This document shows positions 32,679 to 46,092 of a DNA stretch of 64,000 nt, in pieces. The stretch's first letter is position 1; every line of letters begins with the position of its first letter. The DNA is taken from positions 62,001-126,000 of the forward strand of contig MCFE01000124.1 in assembly GCA_002104905.1 (NCBI GenBank), written 5' to 3'. The notes below the pieces were generated by a model. That model saw only the letters and a program-made list of their open reading frames with translations, did not search any database and was not told the DNA's origin. The translations under genes were made by a program, and so were the position numbers. Origin of the DNA: Basidiobolus meristosporus CBS 931.73. Lineage: Eukaryota; Basidiobolomycota; Basidiobolomycetes; Basidiobolales; Basidiobolaceae.

Positions 32679-32782
32679 TACACCACCAAAGGAAGTCTAG
32701 AAGCATATGACCAGGGAACTATTATTACTATACACCACCTAAGGAAGTCTAGATTCATATGACCATGGAGCTATTATTACAG
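32679..32782 (+). repeat. 52-bp tandem duplication
   Basis: Two adjacent copies of ATACACCACC.AAGGAAGTCTAGA..CATATGACCA.GGA.CTATTATTAC, differing at about six positions. No coding role is seen. The rest of 32,783-33,690 is AT-rich, CpG-poor DNA without a recognisable feature. Confidence 0.75.
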
Positions 32783-33699
32783 CATTATATCTTGATATCT
32801 GCATGAAAACCTCTGCTTTTAGTAGCTTTACTCTGAAGTGACCACATATCAGGTCATCTCAAACTAAGAGAAGTCAAGATCAACCCTATACCACCTGCTA
32901 TTTGAAATACCATGTCTGGAGAAACAATGTGAATGAATCAGTATCCTTATATGATTGTTCACAGTCAAAATGAGTTATTTCTAACAGAGCTTGTCCTCCT
33001 ACTATCTGCAACTTTTGTGGCAAAGCTCTGTGCTGTGTTAGAAGTACTTTGGAGAAGTAGAAGAGCTATACCATGCTATTTGTTTTATTAAGATTGACCA
33101 TAATATCTACTGTGAGATGTACTTTACAGTGCTGATGATCAGGTTGCTTTGACAATGGCTTCATAAATTAGTGTGCAGAGTTTAGGGTTCTTTAAACCAG
33201 CTGATACAATTTGATGACTTTCTGGGCCTCACTCTATAATGTGGTTTACAGATATATCAATGGGCAATTCATAGGTAACTCATATGTGATTCCATAATAG
33301 GCCAGCTGCAACCTTGCTATATTCAGGACATTCCGATGTAAAATAATGATGTCTGTCAATTTAAGTGATGAGCTCATCAATGAAAGAATTCTGATTTGAT
33401 TATGCATTGAGAATGGTAGTGCCAGGGGTGCTTCATATTATTTCCAGAGGCTACTTGCCCATTGAGCTGGAAAAACAGATGAAGCCATTACCACAAATTG
33501 ATGATTGGAAAGTCTGTAATCATTGATATGGGGTTGCACTTGTATTAAGAACTTTGGCTTGAAGCTAAGCCATTTACCCAGCTACTTACTGGTTAGGGAT
33601 CAAGCATTCCAAATTTCAACAATCTTTTGTATGCTATTGGTACCCAACACAATACATGTTCATCGATTCACTAGGATATAAAAGTCATGGAATATTACC

Positions 33700-36600
33700 A
33701 AAAATATATGCCCCCTCAAACAACCGCCAACTCTCATACACAGCTGCGCGTGATTTGATTGTCCACCTTAACACAGAGGTATGGATACTTACACATCATG
33801 GCTAACAACAAAACGGCCATTGATCAATGCTGTAGCTGAGTATGGAAAAATGCTTCAAGCCTTGTGAGAAATAGCAAAATTTTCGAGCCCCTGCACATCT
33901 ATATTCCACTGGGTATCCGATCGAAATGCTTTGAGCCAATAATTATTCTAAAATCACGACCAACTGCCAAGTGACTTTATCGGTTCCATCTAAGCAGCCA
34001 ATCTTAAGCAGAGCAAGACTGGTCATTATCAAATGCTCAATTAGAAACCTAGGCTTTGGTAATGTGCTATGGTGCATCTCTGGACCCACATACGTACTCG
34101 TAAAAAGAAGATAGGGCAGGAAGGTTTTACCAGGGAAAAAATGTCGAAAGTGGAGTTTCATTGGGGAGGCGGCATATAGATAGAGTACAAAAGTACTTGA
34201 GCACATGCATGGAATCGACTAGGTCGTAGGATGCGAATAGTGGCCATGTTGAATCCCCTTAGCAGTGACAGCCATCAGGGGCGAAGTCGAATCCCATTTC
34301 CGAGATCACCGACGCTTCGAAAATCCCGATCAGAACGAGGGTTCCAACCGACCAAAAATACCTGGCCCATCAATTGCACCAATTGGGCGGCATCCGAATT
34401 AAGCGCAATTCCCATAAATGCCGCTCGGTGTACAGAATATGACATGAAGGCGGGTGGAAGCCGAGTGAAACTTCGTCGCGTACCAGGTGCGCATTTCCGG
34501 TACAACTAGCCTATTTCACGTTATACGGATGGTTCGTAGCCATCTGAATACACACATCTCCGAAAACTCGCATTTTCCATAGGTGAATCTGTCGAGTGCG
34601 GATTCCTATACCCCCCATACTTAATTAGGCCGTGAAATATATAGTCTTTCCGTATCCATCGTTTTAGGTGTCTGATCTGTTACTCATTGCGTCTCCTTTA
34701 CCACTATCACACAGCATATTTCAATCACACAAGCCTGAGGTCTGTACCTCTGGGAGCCAAGCTAGCATGAAGCGCGGCCCAGTTCTTGAAATCGCTGAGA
34801 GACTGGGCAAGGGCTTGGTGGCGGGAGCCATCCAAGCATAGTCACCAAACCCTATTTTAGACTCTGGACGGTGCATGTATTGGGGCATGATACGATTATA
34901 TCCTGAACCAGTAAAAACCGACCTGTGAAATCATGTTTGCCGTGTCCACCATGGAAGGAAATCAGTCATTTGGATAGGGTACGGGATACCTGTCATAATA
35001 TGGTTACAGCGGACAGCCGCTAGTAGGCAGGTTTAAAGCAAAAAACTTGCTAGATACTGGTTAAATGGACCCTTCAGTGCGGAGCCATTACCAGGGTATT
35101 TGGCTGTTGAGCCATGCTGGCCGTGACCGCTTCCCGCTAGAGGTGCCTCCTTAGCAATACAGCGAGAGCCGTGTATTCTTGTACCCTAGGGGCTTATCAG
35201 CTACTCTTTGAGTATTGCGGATGTTAAGTGTGTGGAAGTCTGAATCACTGTTTTGCACACCTACCGAGTCATTGTGAGGATTGGGATGCTCAATCATAAA
35301 TATGTCGTGTGACAGAAGCCCTTCACAGACCATCACCGGACGTTCTGGACCATGGCATCGGGAATTGCATGCTCCCTTGCATCCAAGATCCATAGGGATA
35401 ATCCACCACAGCGGCGAGCTTCAAAACTAGTGGACGGCATGGATGATGTAATGACCCAAGCAGAATTAGGTGGTGAATCCATGATATAACCCATCTCTAC
35501 CCTCATACATACGTAGACTTGAATGTGATTTAGATTTACTGATAATCCCTACTCAACGAGCACCCAAGAGTTACCAAATCGCTGGCTCATTACCACATCA
35601 AGTCTAGTCATTACTCGGCGGTTCAGCAGCGGCCGTAGGCTTGTAGGCTTGAAATTTATCTGCATCTTCAGCTATATGGCCCTATTGTCCTTGTCAGCCA
35701 TGTCGAGAAGCAAGATGCCAAACTTGATTTGCCATTGCGTAATGGGCCAATTATCTACGAAGGCTACGAGTTTGGCCTATCCAAGCATCCCATTGAGGTT
35801 ACTCCGGATAGCTGGTCCTCTCTTGCCGTACTAAAATGTAGCATTAGCAAGCCAATATTCCGGAAGCAACATTAGGGCTGGTGAGCGGCGATGGGCCCAA
35901 AGCCATTGGCTAACTGTTTGCAGTAGGAAAGCCATACTTCCGCATGGTGGTACAACCCAGCTGCTTTGCCAAACCGCACCACGGCCAAGGGAAGTAAATG
36001 TATCGCAACCGACTAGTGTGAGAGTGGAGGAGGTCGTGGTTGGAAATCCGATGTATGAAATCAATTTCCCAATATTAAGGGGGGATCTGGTGGAAATGAG
36101 GGTTGATGTGTGTGTGAAGGATCAGCACCGATTTGGAAATGTTTCATCAACTCCATATAGTTCACTAACATTGATACATGAGATTTGGGTGCACAACCCA
36201 TTTCAATAGCATCGTTGTGCGAGTCCCAGTATCTCAGTAGCTACGCGTTGATGTGTGTTGGCACCGCAGAGTGAATATGTTTAGCAATAAACGGACTAGT
36301 AGCTTCTCACTACGCGCAAGACGCTGATTACATGCATGAGCAGCATAGATATAGAATATTACTAGAGAACCAGTCAGTTAGAAAAATCCACGCCTGGTAT
36401 ACGCTGACCCAAAGCACCCTGAAGCAAAGCTCTCAGACTCGGGCCCAGCCGCTGCCGCAGTCGGTCACTTACAAGCCATGCGGTCTTGGAAGCCAAGTCA
36501 AAGCGTATCCTCCACAAGCAATCTGAGCGTATACGCAGCAGTGTGCCCAGGCAGGCAGACCCGGATCCTCCTGTAGCTTGTCGGCAAGGGAAAACAAATC

Positions 36601-38168
36601 TGTATCAAGCACCAACGGAAACCGATTCACCAGAGGATAAATCAGGCAAATGAAGCAGCTCGGCGGTGGGAACGCGCGAAGGTGATACCTCATCGTGAGC
36701 TAAAAAGGCTAAGCAAAAATTCGCAGCGATGCCCTGCGGAGCATAAGCAAGGCATGCCCCCTTCCCCTGAACCAGGCTTGAAGGATATCCACGGCACTGA
36801 TGTGCACCAGGTGGGACGAATTTAATTACACCACCAACTCTATCATGTCGCTGTCCTTGTGTCGCATGCAACGTCGATAAACGTTGCAATAGGAAGGAGG
36901 TAATTTGTCGAACTAGATCGCAATTGTTTGATTGTCTGTACCAAAATTTCTGAGTGACATTAGCACCTCACCATTTCATTTCGGGCCTGGAGAATAGCTG
37001 CCTCAACTCAGTTGCCTTTTGCGGGGAATCCAATGATTATGGCCCATAATGCATGTCACAAATACGACCCATGATCACTATTTCGAATTTCAGGTGCCCG
37101 CCCAAATAATCTCGTACTCCTCATATTTTCCTAGAGCTGTGTGCTGATTTTGTATGAGGTTTCACTTTCTACCCCATACAGGGTGTTACACACTTGGTCT
37201 GTCTATCAAACTCATGCAGTACATTAATTTGCATACAAACAACTCCATATGCGAGGAACTCGGTAATCTGATCTCCCAAGGCATATGCAGCGTTTCAATG
37301 CCACATGGTGCAAGGAAGTGTGCATCCGCGTGCTTGACCTAGGTTCCAGATCCTGAGGAGCGGTTTGAGGGAACGAGCATGCTTGCCCATTAGCTGCTAG
37401 CCTTGTTCTGCACCAGGAGAGGCGGTTGAGGGGCGGTGCAATCAGGCGAGTGTAGCGCTATCAAGGCACACACCTCTCCAAATTGGTGGTTCGCTGGCCC
37501 TGGCCGATGTTGAGCCGTATCTCGCAGATGAGCAATTGGCCGCCGTCGATGTGCGCTGATGATCAGTGCACGCTGCATAATGCGTTCCTGGGGCGAGCCT
37601 CAGCAGCAACTCGAGGAAAGTACAAAGCAACGCTAAATATGGATCCAAGCTCGTTCTTGTGCAAGACCTGAGGAGCAATCTAGCACCAATGAAGTCGCCC
37701 GCCCTGGATTCTTTATTCCCCTTAACCTCCCTCCGACCCCCCCAAAAAAGCCCATAATCCCTACGTCGCAATGGCAAGGCCGCACCTAATGCGTAAATCC
37801 TCTGGCACTAATCTTCACTGCACCTCATTCGGAATACCCAAGCTGTTTCTATTAGCCCGCTATATCAATAATAGCCCTGTATGATGACAAAATCAGGAAA
37901 GTAATTGTTTGAATTAAGCAATGCAAGCCTTGTCCCGCAAAAAGAAATAATTTCCAACTGTTAATCAGTAGTATTATTAGACTAAATATGTTTGGAATCC
38001 AGAGATTAATATAGATTCTTTGTTTTACTTATCATTCCATATCAAATGGGAAACACAGTTATTTATTTGCCGATGAGGGATTTGGAGTTTCCTGTTTCGA
38101 AATCTTGTCTTACCTAGGATTGAAATACACTCCATACTGAATTGGCGAGGCAGACTCAAGATGCCAGG
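33700..38168. other. Gene-poor interval upstream of the APSES gene
   Basis: CpG frequency returns to normal here. Short frames on both strands (for example 34,231-34,509, 37,442-37,777) have no recognisable domain, no convincing start context and no homologous copy in the window, so I do not call genes. A long upstream control region is plausible, since stuA-type regulators are known for complex promoters, but nothing in the sequence proves it. Confidence 0.5.
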
Positions 38169-38175
38169 TATATAA
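38169..38175 (+). promoter_or_regulatory. Probable TATA box of the APSES regulator
   Basis: TATATAA lies about 240 bp upstream of the start codon, followed ~35 bp later by an A/C-rich start-site-like region. The leader then turns pyrimidine-rich (CTCTTCACCTTCATCTCCTTCG ending ...TTTTTCTAG at 38,392), which may include a 5' leader intron acceptor. Confidence 0.5.
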
Positions 38176-38299
38176 GGGAGACGCTGGCCAGAAGAAAATT
38201 CATCATCATCAACCCAGCGAGTTTCCGAAAGATACCTTCCCTCTCCCTTGTGTGAAAATTCCTGACATTGTACTCCAAACCTCTCGCCTTGCCTGCTCT

Positions 38300-38320
38300 A
38301 TGCTAATTCCCTATTTCTGA
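38300..38320 (+). promoter_or_regulatory. Upstream ORF of six codons in the APSES leader
   Basis: The only ATG between the TATA box and the main start opens a six-codon frame, MLIPYF, stop at 38,318-38,320, 87 bases before the main ATG. Small upstream ORFs in the leader are known to control translation of Aspergillus stuA. Whether this one does is inference, and it would vanish if the leader is spliced between about 38,323 and 38,392. Confidence 0.45.
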
Positions 38321-38407
38321 GTTGTACCTAATTGGAAACGTTGTTTGCTATACATTCTCTTCACCTTCATCTCCTTCGCTTGTATTTTTCTAGAGTTATC
38401 ATTAGAA

Positions 38408-40295
38408 ATGGCTGGACACTATACATTCACATCCCCGAATGATCCGCCGAGCTATATACATAGTGGGCCATCAAATACGTCTCGTCAGATACAAAATACT
38501 CATACACCTAGCAATAGTAGTTATGGGTCACCTATTTCCTTCTCCACATCGCCTCATGCTTCCTCGTACTCAACCAATAATGGCATGAGCAATATGAACT
38601 CCTCCGGTCTTCCACATTCCTTTCCTATGCCTGTTCCGATTCAAGAATCATACTACAACAACAGCAATAGCAGTCAATTCTCACCTGGCTACCCACCACA
38701 GTCCGGGATTCCCTCTGTCAAATGGTCGCCCAACGGCGCTTGGACTGGGCCAATGATCCCCCAAGGGATCAACGACTCGTGGTCAAGTATGTCTGGAATG
38801 TCGTCGATGAACCGCCCGCGACCGAAACTTACCACCACCCTGTGGGAGGATGAAAACACCGTCTGTTTCCAGGTGGATGCTAAAGGAATATGTGTTGCCC
38901 GTAGACAAGGTATGCAGAGTCGTATTTCACCAGCTCTCGTTTGCAGATTTTAACCGCATTTCCTCTGTAGATAACGATATGGTAAATGGAACCAAGCTGC
39001 TCAACGTTACCGGCATGTCCCGTGGCAAGCGTGATGGCATTCTCAAGAACGAGAAAGGCCGTGTTGTAGTTAAAGTGGGAGCAATGCATTTGAAAGGCGT
39101 GTGGTAGGCTTCACTCTCATTCACATTGGATGCCTGTGGCGGATGTTGACCTTGTCGTTTGTGTAGGATTACCATGTCTCGAGCCAAGGCCCTTGCTGCC
39201 CAGTTCAAGATTTCCGATCTACTGTTCCCTCTGCTTGTAGAAGACCCGAGCCCGTATTTATATAGCCCGCATTATCCTTCCGCCTTGCCTTCACGTATTG
39301 GAGGCCTACCTGCACAATCCAACCTATACATGACCTCATTCGCAGACCCTGCCGCCGCATCTGTTAGAAGCCAACCCCAACAACACTTCATGGCTCCGCA
39401 CACTCGCATGGGCTATGGCTCACCCGTGGTTCCTATGAACGATACCCACAATGTCGGTGTACTGCCTCAATCCTCACAAAATCAATTCTCGATACCCTAT
39501 AGATACCCTGGAGGCAACCCACATTCACACTCTCCCTCGATGACACATTCCAGCCAAGGGATAGAGCCGTATCTGATGTCCGATGTCTCTCGTATACATT
39601 CACGCTCCCCACTGTCGCAAGGAGGTATAAACCATCCAGAAGGAACGGCCCCCGGAGACGTACCGACCCAACCGTCTATCAATGGGGCTTCGAACCCTCA
39701 TCAAGCAACCGGTTATGGCGCTGAGACCTCATTCAACCGTATTCAGTCCTACAACGTACAGAGCACTCCAAAAGTGATGGGACACCAGTTAGTTCCTTCT
39801 TCTATGATAGGAAAGAGGAGAGAGCATCCGGAAGATGGTGACGCTGAATCGTCCAACGACAACCAGACTCTACCGGAGCCACCGCATCCTCATAGTGAAA
39901 CGATGTTTGGTCCGTTGGGCGGGCGAGGATATTCTTTTCCTTCGCCATGCTCCCTTCCTTCACCATCAATGTCCCAAACACAACAAGACCTGCCACCCGT
40001 CAATAAACGTACGAAAGTTTTACGTTACGATTCTAATCCAAATACGGGTTATATTAATCCACACCATCAGCAGACAAAGCCTATTGACACCCTTCGAATG
40101 CCGACACCGGTGGGCCAGGAATCGGTTGGCCTGATCTTTGGAACATTCAGCCCGCCAGAAAGCGAGAGCGAAGGGGGATTCACCGACACCAAGTTGGGCT
40201 CCGTACGCGACTACGATGAGCCTGTCGCGATGCCGCACAACAATGACATCTCCAGGTTTGGCTATACAAACAGCCCCAAGTTGATATACTCCTGA
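38408..40295 (+). CDS. stuA: APSES-family transcription factor (StuA/EFG1 type)
   Basis: Basic helix-loop-helix-like regulator of morphogenesis and development that binds DNA in the nucleus. The gene has three exons: 38,408-38,909, 38,971-39,103 and 39,167-40,295. The introns are 61 and 63 bp with GTATGC..GTAG and GTAGGC..GTAG ends, and the model gives 587 residues. The APSES domain spans about residues 140-245: '[20 protein letters not shown]', '[20 protein letters not shown]', '[20 protein letters not shown]', '[20 protein letters not shown]', '[11 protein letters not shown]'. Both introns fall inside this domain and splicing restores it exactly. The N-terminus is Ser/Asn/Pro/Tyr-rich and the C-terminus Pro/Ser-rich, with basic 'KRREH' (~427) and 'NKRTKV' (~490) clusters that may import it. 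ATG 38,408 is the first in-frame ATG. The position 'GVWITMSRA' differs from the common 'GVWIPFERA'. Confidence 0.93.
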
Positions 40296-43200
40296 ATGGA
40301 ATGACCATCCTCTGTCCCAACTCCCCCGCCGGATTAGTCAACCCTTCTTGACGAAGAATACGCAGCTATATACACCGCGCACTCTACCACACCACCGTAT
40401 CCTATCCAACTCAACACCAGCCCATTTGTTTCATTTTGTCTTTTCATGCTTTGTACACACCTCAGTGGGTTTGATTTTTGATTCACTCTTTTGTATTCTG
40501 TAATGTAACAATCTAATTACCACAATGCCAATCTGTTCCTGGTTGATTCAACAAATTCAACCACTCTTGCAGTGGTGAATAAACATCAATTACTCCATTC
40601 GCTCGTCAAAAGCCCATTTGAAATCGATAGCCCTCGATATGGCACGAAGGGAGACCGACCATTTGCTAGGGGCGGCCGTAGTAACACTTGGCACTAATCG
40701 TGCCGGTGCATTGGCTATTTGTCAGATCACTGTCGAATCTAGGAATGTGGTACGAATTAAATGAGCACCACCACATTTGGCTAAAGGACGGTGCTTGTCA
40801 CAATCAGCTGAACCATTCTGTTTTCATCCATCTCTGAACATTCATGAGCAATGATCAATCCAATCAGCCTAATTGCTGCTGGTCATCACATTTGGCCATA
40901 TCGTCCCACCGGAAAGGGCTATTCGCCTGATGGATTTGGCAGGTTGGGGCTGACCGCTTCGTGCAATTAATTGATTTCCTCACCGTGATGATCACCCACA
41001 TCAAAACAAGAGATCAACGAGGAAGATCGTCGAAGCACATTAGCGTGCCGCCAAGAAACCCGGTTCCGAGTGGCGCTTTCATCGAGCTCTCCAGTAGAGC
41101 GCAGCATGCGCCTGGCTGCTCACACCACCACGGCCGAGATTGAAATTAGGCCTAGGATTTCCCGGCCCAGAGGATTCGCACTGCGACGTGAGCGAATTCC
41201 CAAAGTGGCTGGATTCGTCAGCATGGAGAGCAATCTTGTTATGGGATGAGATAAAAAGCTTGGTGGGTGCCCGCCCCCACTGGCCATTGGTTAGGACGAC
41301 TAAAACCTAATCAAACTCAAATCCACGTGTCATCATTAGTGACTAATATCGTCCTACGCAACTTAATTTATTTCTATTAACTCCACCCTAGATGCGATAT
41401 GGAACCAGATTTCTTTGGCGGGTTCTACTGGAAGCGAGCTGGCCACATGATTTGATCTTTTATCATCAGCGTGCGCCGTCTGCGAATCTTTTCGCTCCAG
41501 CGATACTTTCCGAGATCGAGTGTCCAAACCATACGATTGGCCTAGGGAGTGAATCTTGGTTAGTGCCTCCGTAGTGCACTCGTGTCTGGTGCCTGTTACC
41601 TCAGTAGCCTCGCACTGTACACCTGTGCGCCAGTATGACCGAAAGGAAGCGCGGGTGAGTACAGTGCTCAATGCTATCGATCTATGCTACCGTATATTTA
41701 TGATGGTTAGCCTCAAACCATACCACGTTTGCTTCGTTGTGGCAACTGATCATCATTCGTGAACCACCAGAAGATGTGCTAAATGATCACTGCCTGATGA
41801 GTACGAATCATGTGAGTGGGATATTTGATACCAAGCCAAGTCAGAGCTCTTCATTGGATGGCAATAATAAGAAATATACCAGATTTCCATAAGGGGGCTG
41901 TGGGGTACATTACCTGTCAAGTGCCACCTGCACCCCTGCTTGCACTGGATGGAAGTCAAACAGCTGCCAAAGAACGGTGGAGATCTGTCTCTCGGCACTG
42001 CTAGGCTCTGGCGCAGACTGATCGCCAAATATGCGTTCCAGCGGAGGCAAGCGTAGGGCAAGGCTCGAGACGAGGAAGTGGCCCCCTAACGAGTGCCCGG
42101 AACCTGAAACCCCAGGACCACTTTGGCCAAATCTTGAATGATGCCAAATCTTTCCAGATTACCGCACTTCTTTCCTTTTTGGCCGAAAAATCGTACCCTC
42201 CTCGAATAGTCCATTCCTCATGGTTTTTGTGCGAGCTTTGTGGCATGCATCGGTTGAGAATTTCAAATTGCTCATGAATGGAACATAGTTTGGAAAAAGG
42301 GCAATCTGAGATGTATATGATCGCTGGTCACCGATGATACTGGTGGACAGCATCGCTCGCCCATGTGTTCTGCTTACACACCCAACCCAGCCCGAGATCT
42401 TGTCTTTGTAACAACAAGGGGCTGTGATTACATTGCAGAACCACATGCCGCGCCCGACCTTTGGATGCGCTCTGGCAATGTAGAAGCTCCTGTGATTTGG
42501 GCTTATCAGAGCCTTGGCCCATATGGAGGTTTGTATAACTTGATGGTCGCCGTCTGGTGGTCCGTTGACCACATGACAATGCTTTGATCAGGGTCTGATT
42601 ACATGGGCGCGGGATTACATATTTTGTGCATGTTGAGGGCTGATCCTGAACTCTAATACCCAGTTGATGTGTGTGCCCTGGATTCTTGGTCGAATTCCGA
42701 GAAGATCAATGCCAATCCAAGGATTGCCTTGCTGCCTTTTACATCACCCCGGCAACGAGGATTTGACTAAAATCCATTGCTCACTGAGCCGAGTATCACC
42801 TCAGGTCAATATTGCCCCAGAGACAGTACCGGCCTTGTGGGGTACTGCAACCAACCATTGTGTTGCTGCTGAGCACCTTGGTGTCAATCTATTTCGGGTA
42901 AATGAACGGTTATTTTTAGACCCCTGTCCCAGGGCTGCTTCCATGAATGTCTATACACAGTCGTTGGTTACCACGAATTAATCTACAAATGATGCCTCTG
43001 TGACATCACCAATCCAGCGGACCTGGTAACCGCTGATGTAACACATGCACTATCTTCATGGAATGGCTTGACAGATATGCTTTCATGGCTACCCGCTAAC
43101 GAGTATCTATGGAACAGATTGGGTGCATTCAAGTTGATATTGGAGGTGAACTACAATCCATCGAATCAAATTGCTGGATGATATAGTGGATTCAGGAGAG

Positions 43201-46053
43201 CTACACCTCCGAAGAATCATCTGATTTACTTCAATGTTTTACAAGCTTGGCTCGCTGACAGGAGACAAGCAGGTTGGGGGAAGATTTGTAACGTTTAGGT
43301 TCGTGAGCTTGGTAAACCTCCAACCATTACTGTCCCATGGTTGACAGTGTTTGTGTTCTATAATGCCATGTGTGTTACAAATAATGGTTATTGAATTCTC
43401 GCTCGTTCGTACACAAAGTTATTGTTCGAGTACTAAGCCAATGAGAGGTATGTTTTACACGAATTAATGGAAATTAATGGAATTGAGTATATTGCGTAAT
43501 GAATGTCCACCGATTCACTTGTTTGTTTTTAGGCATAAAACAATGTTTAATTACCGTCACGACAAGAGACTTCATACATCAGACTCAGAATCCTTTCACT
43601 TCTCTGCCCACATGTCATGAATTTATTTAATGGTCAATTATTTGGGTGATACCAATGTTATCTGTGAAGTCAGCTCACTAATTACCTAATTACACCTGTG
43701 TTAGACGCACTATTTGTAATGGTTAGTGCAATATTCGAAGGATTCTGAGATATGGAGTGGCTTGGTGATCTTAGCAATCTTGGCATTAAGTGATAGATAC
43801 GCATTAAACCCTGACGGCTAATGTTATTATCTAATTATTGATATTCCAAGTTGAAGCAGCTAGCAACTTATTTCAATGCCTATTTTTGATTCAGAGGTAT
43901 TGGAATGCTGTGATAGAAAGTCCCCAGGTATTCCCCAAAGCTCCCGAGCTATTTTCCCAAAACATCGTGCTTTCATTCATTAAATATAGTCTTGCAGTAT
44001 CATCCAAATGCATACACCTTATAGTACTTCTTTAGATCGCTCTTTGGCTTATTGAGTTCGAATAAGATATGACCAATTATCATCGAACTTCGCAAGTTTA
44101 ATGCTAGTAATGCCTTGAATATGGTTCTAGGAAGCTTTGTAGGGAATTTGGGTCATTTGAGCAGATTCAAATGTCTGAAAAACCTTCAGGAGTTTACTAG
44201 TCTAAAAAATATGTATTTTTAAATCTATATCGCAATCTCGGAATTCACATCCCAATTATATGCGAAGTTGATGCTTGCAATGTCCGAGATATATATATGA
44301 TTACATTATTCACTTGAGTAGGGCTATGAGTGACTTATTATTATTCCAGTGCTATTGACGAAGCTAGCATGTAAGTAATTTGCATGGCCCTATAGGCTTG
44401 TGTGGCATGATATGAATTCTACCCATAAATCAGTAATTTACCCTTCATAAAAAAGTCAGTTTTAGTCTAGTTTTAGATATATCTCAGGTGGCTCTTGATA
44501 CCCTTTCAGCTACTGTAATGACTACATAGTATATTTCTCTTGGATACTTTAGTATGCTATATGACATCTAGTAAGCTGGTAATTAATAGGAATTCCAATT
44601 TTTTATTACAATCATGCCCAATCACTTGTCAATCTTGTGCTTATATATATATATACTCTGGTCACTTTGCTTGTAGAAATATAATTACTACCCTAACACA
44701 GATCCTAAAAGTCTATTAGCTCTGCCTGTGGCTTCTCGTATCAGAACTAAGAGCATCCCCACCAACTCTGAAAACTTCCCATAAATTCATGTATGGATCA
44801 ATAGGTATGAGGATAAACTTGAACATACTTGTCAGCCAGTTCAATGCCTATCAATGGCGTGATAGGCTTGTTGTCAATACTCAGTTTACACCTAAACCAC
44901 TCATACAGCGTAGGATTCTAGTTGGCTGATTGCTTAGTAATGAATTACTTACCTCAGATTGAGTTTGTAAGATATTGATTGATTTTTAGAACCTTTGAAG
45001 GCCTGGAAGTTATCATTATCGTCAAACTTGTTCAAAAGCCCCCAAATTGTGCACATAGCTTCCTAAGACTTTTTCGAGATAAATTCATCATTATTTTTAC
45101 GAAGTTTCTCTAGAAGTATATATACTTTACAAACTTGATAAGTCTGCAAGTGAATATCATCCTATACATCTAGGTCACCAAATGACTTTTGATACTTCCT
45201 AGAATCTGGCAACAAGGCTAATATGCATCAAGATATGAGATCCTATTGTATGCTCAGGTTGTCTATTATGTGCATTGTATGCTGAGATCTACTGTATGAA
45301 AGTTCCAGTGCTGGTTGTATCTGTGATGTTTGATACCAAGCACATGCTTGTACATTAGAGAAGTAACTAACATGAACGGATGACTATTGAGTATAAGACA
45401 TTCAAAACTCTAAGGCTGCAGTGATAATATATGGGTAATTATTAATGCCACTGTTACTATGTAGATACTGAAGTAGTCATTGAAATGTTAGGATTTTACA
45501 CATGATTGACTCTGATTTTCAATTAGTAAAGCAAGACCATTTTTCTCATATCCTAGTACATTCATAAATTCACCTTCATCAAGCTCCAAAAGATACAGAT
45601 TTGCAATTTGTGCGCTCCTTTGAGACCATTTTCCTAACTACAGCTTGGCAAAGCTTACCAACAGACAAAGCATTTTTCCATAGAATATTGGTGATATATT
45701 TTTGCAGTTTCACTTGATCATCAACGTAACCAATACTACTTTCGCACCTAGAAGGCCTGCCTCCATAGATAAATCCTCGCTGTTGTATTCAGATTGTACC
45801 ATAAGCAATTGTAACCAGCGTTGTAGAGTTATTACTATGGACATGATGAGTTTCTCTTATCAACTTCGAGTAGGCGCCTCGTATGGAGCTGACATAATTG
45901 TATTGCTAATACTCGATCAGTAAGTGGTCTAGAATACTTCACACTAAACTGGCACCCAATAGATCATTCGTCCATGATTTATGCAGTCATACCATAGGTG
46001 TTGGTCATATGAACCACCACACAACAACCTCGGCACAATTTATTGACCTTTCC
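40296..46053. other. Long interval without recognisable gene
   Basis: About 5.8 kb. The first 3 kb have normal CpG and several short frames (e.g. 41,363-41,671 and 42,159-42,572, minus) with no domain, splice pattern or start context I trust. From about 43,400 to 45,900 the DNA is more AT-rich, with a TATATATATATATA run near 44,645. I see no RNA gene. The 3' untranslated region of the APSES gene should occupy the first few hundred bases. Confidence 0.5.
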
Positions 46054-46065
46054 ATGCTGGAGTAG
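46054..46065 (+). promoter_or_regulatory. Minimal upstream ORF before the asparaginase start
   Basis: ATG-CTG-GAG-TAG lies 27 bases before the main ATG at 46,093. If in the transcript it could lower translation of the enzyme. It may be chance. Confidence 0.3.
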
Positions 46066-46092
46066 CTGAAGTTTGTGCCCTTCAATAACAGT

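Noticed and set aside
1-33690. RIP as the cause of decay
   Set aside because: Differences between copies sit mainly at CpG and leave abundant CpA and TpG, whereas RIP would consume CpA. A calculation of RIP indices is needed to close the question.
34231-37777. Several 60-110 codon frames upstream of the APSES gene
   Set aside because: They overlap on both strands, have no domain or splice logic, and are expected by chance at this base composition.
38345-38407. An N-terminal hydrophobic extension of the APSES protein
   Set aside because: The extension would start at TTG, and the hydrophobic stretch is the translated polypyrimidine leader; the first ATG is at 38,408.
44600-44670. TATATATATATATA run as a replication origin or promoter
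   Set aside because: It is a plain dinucleotide repeat in AT-rich DNA with no gene or partner motif nearby.
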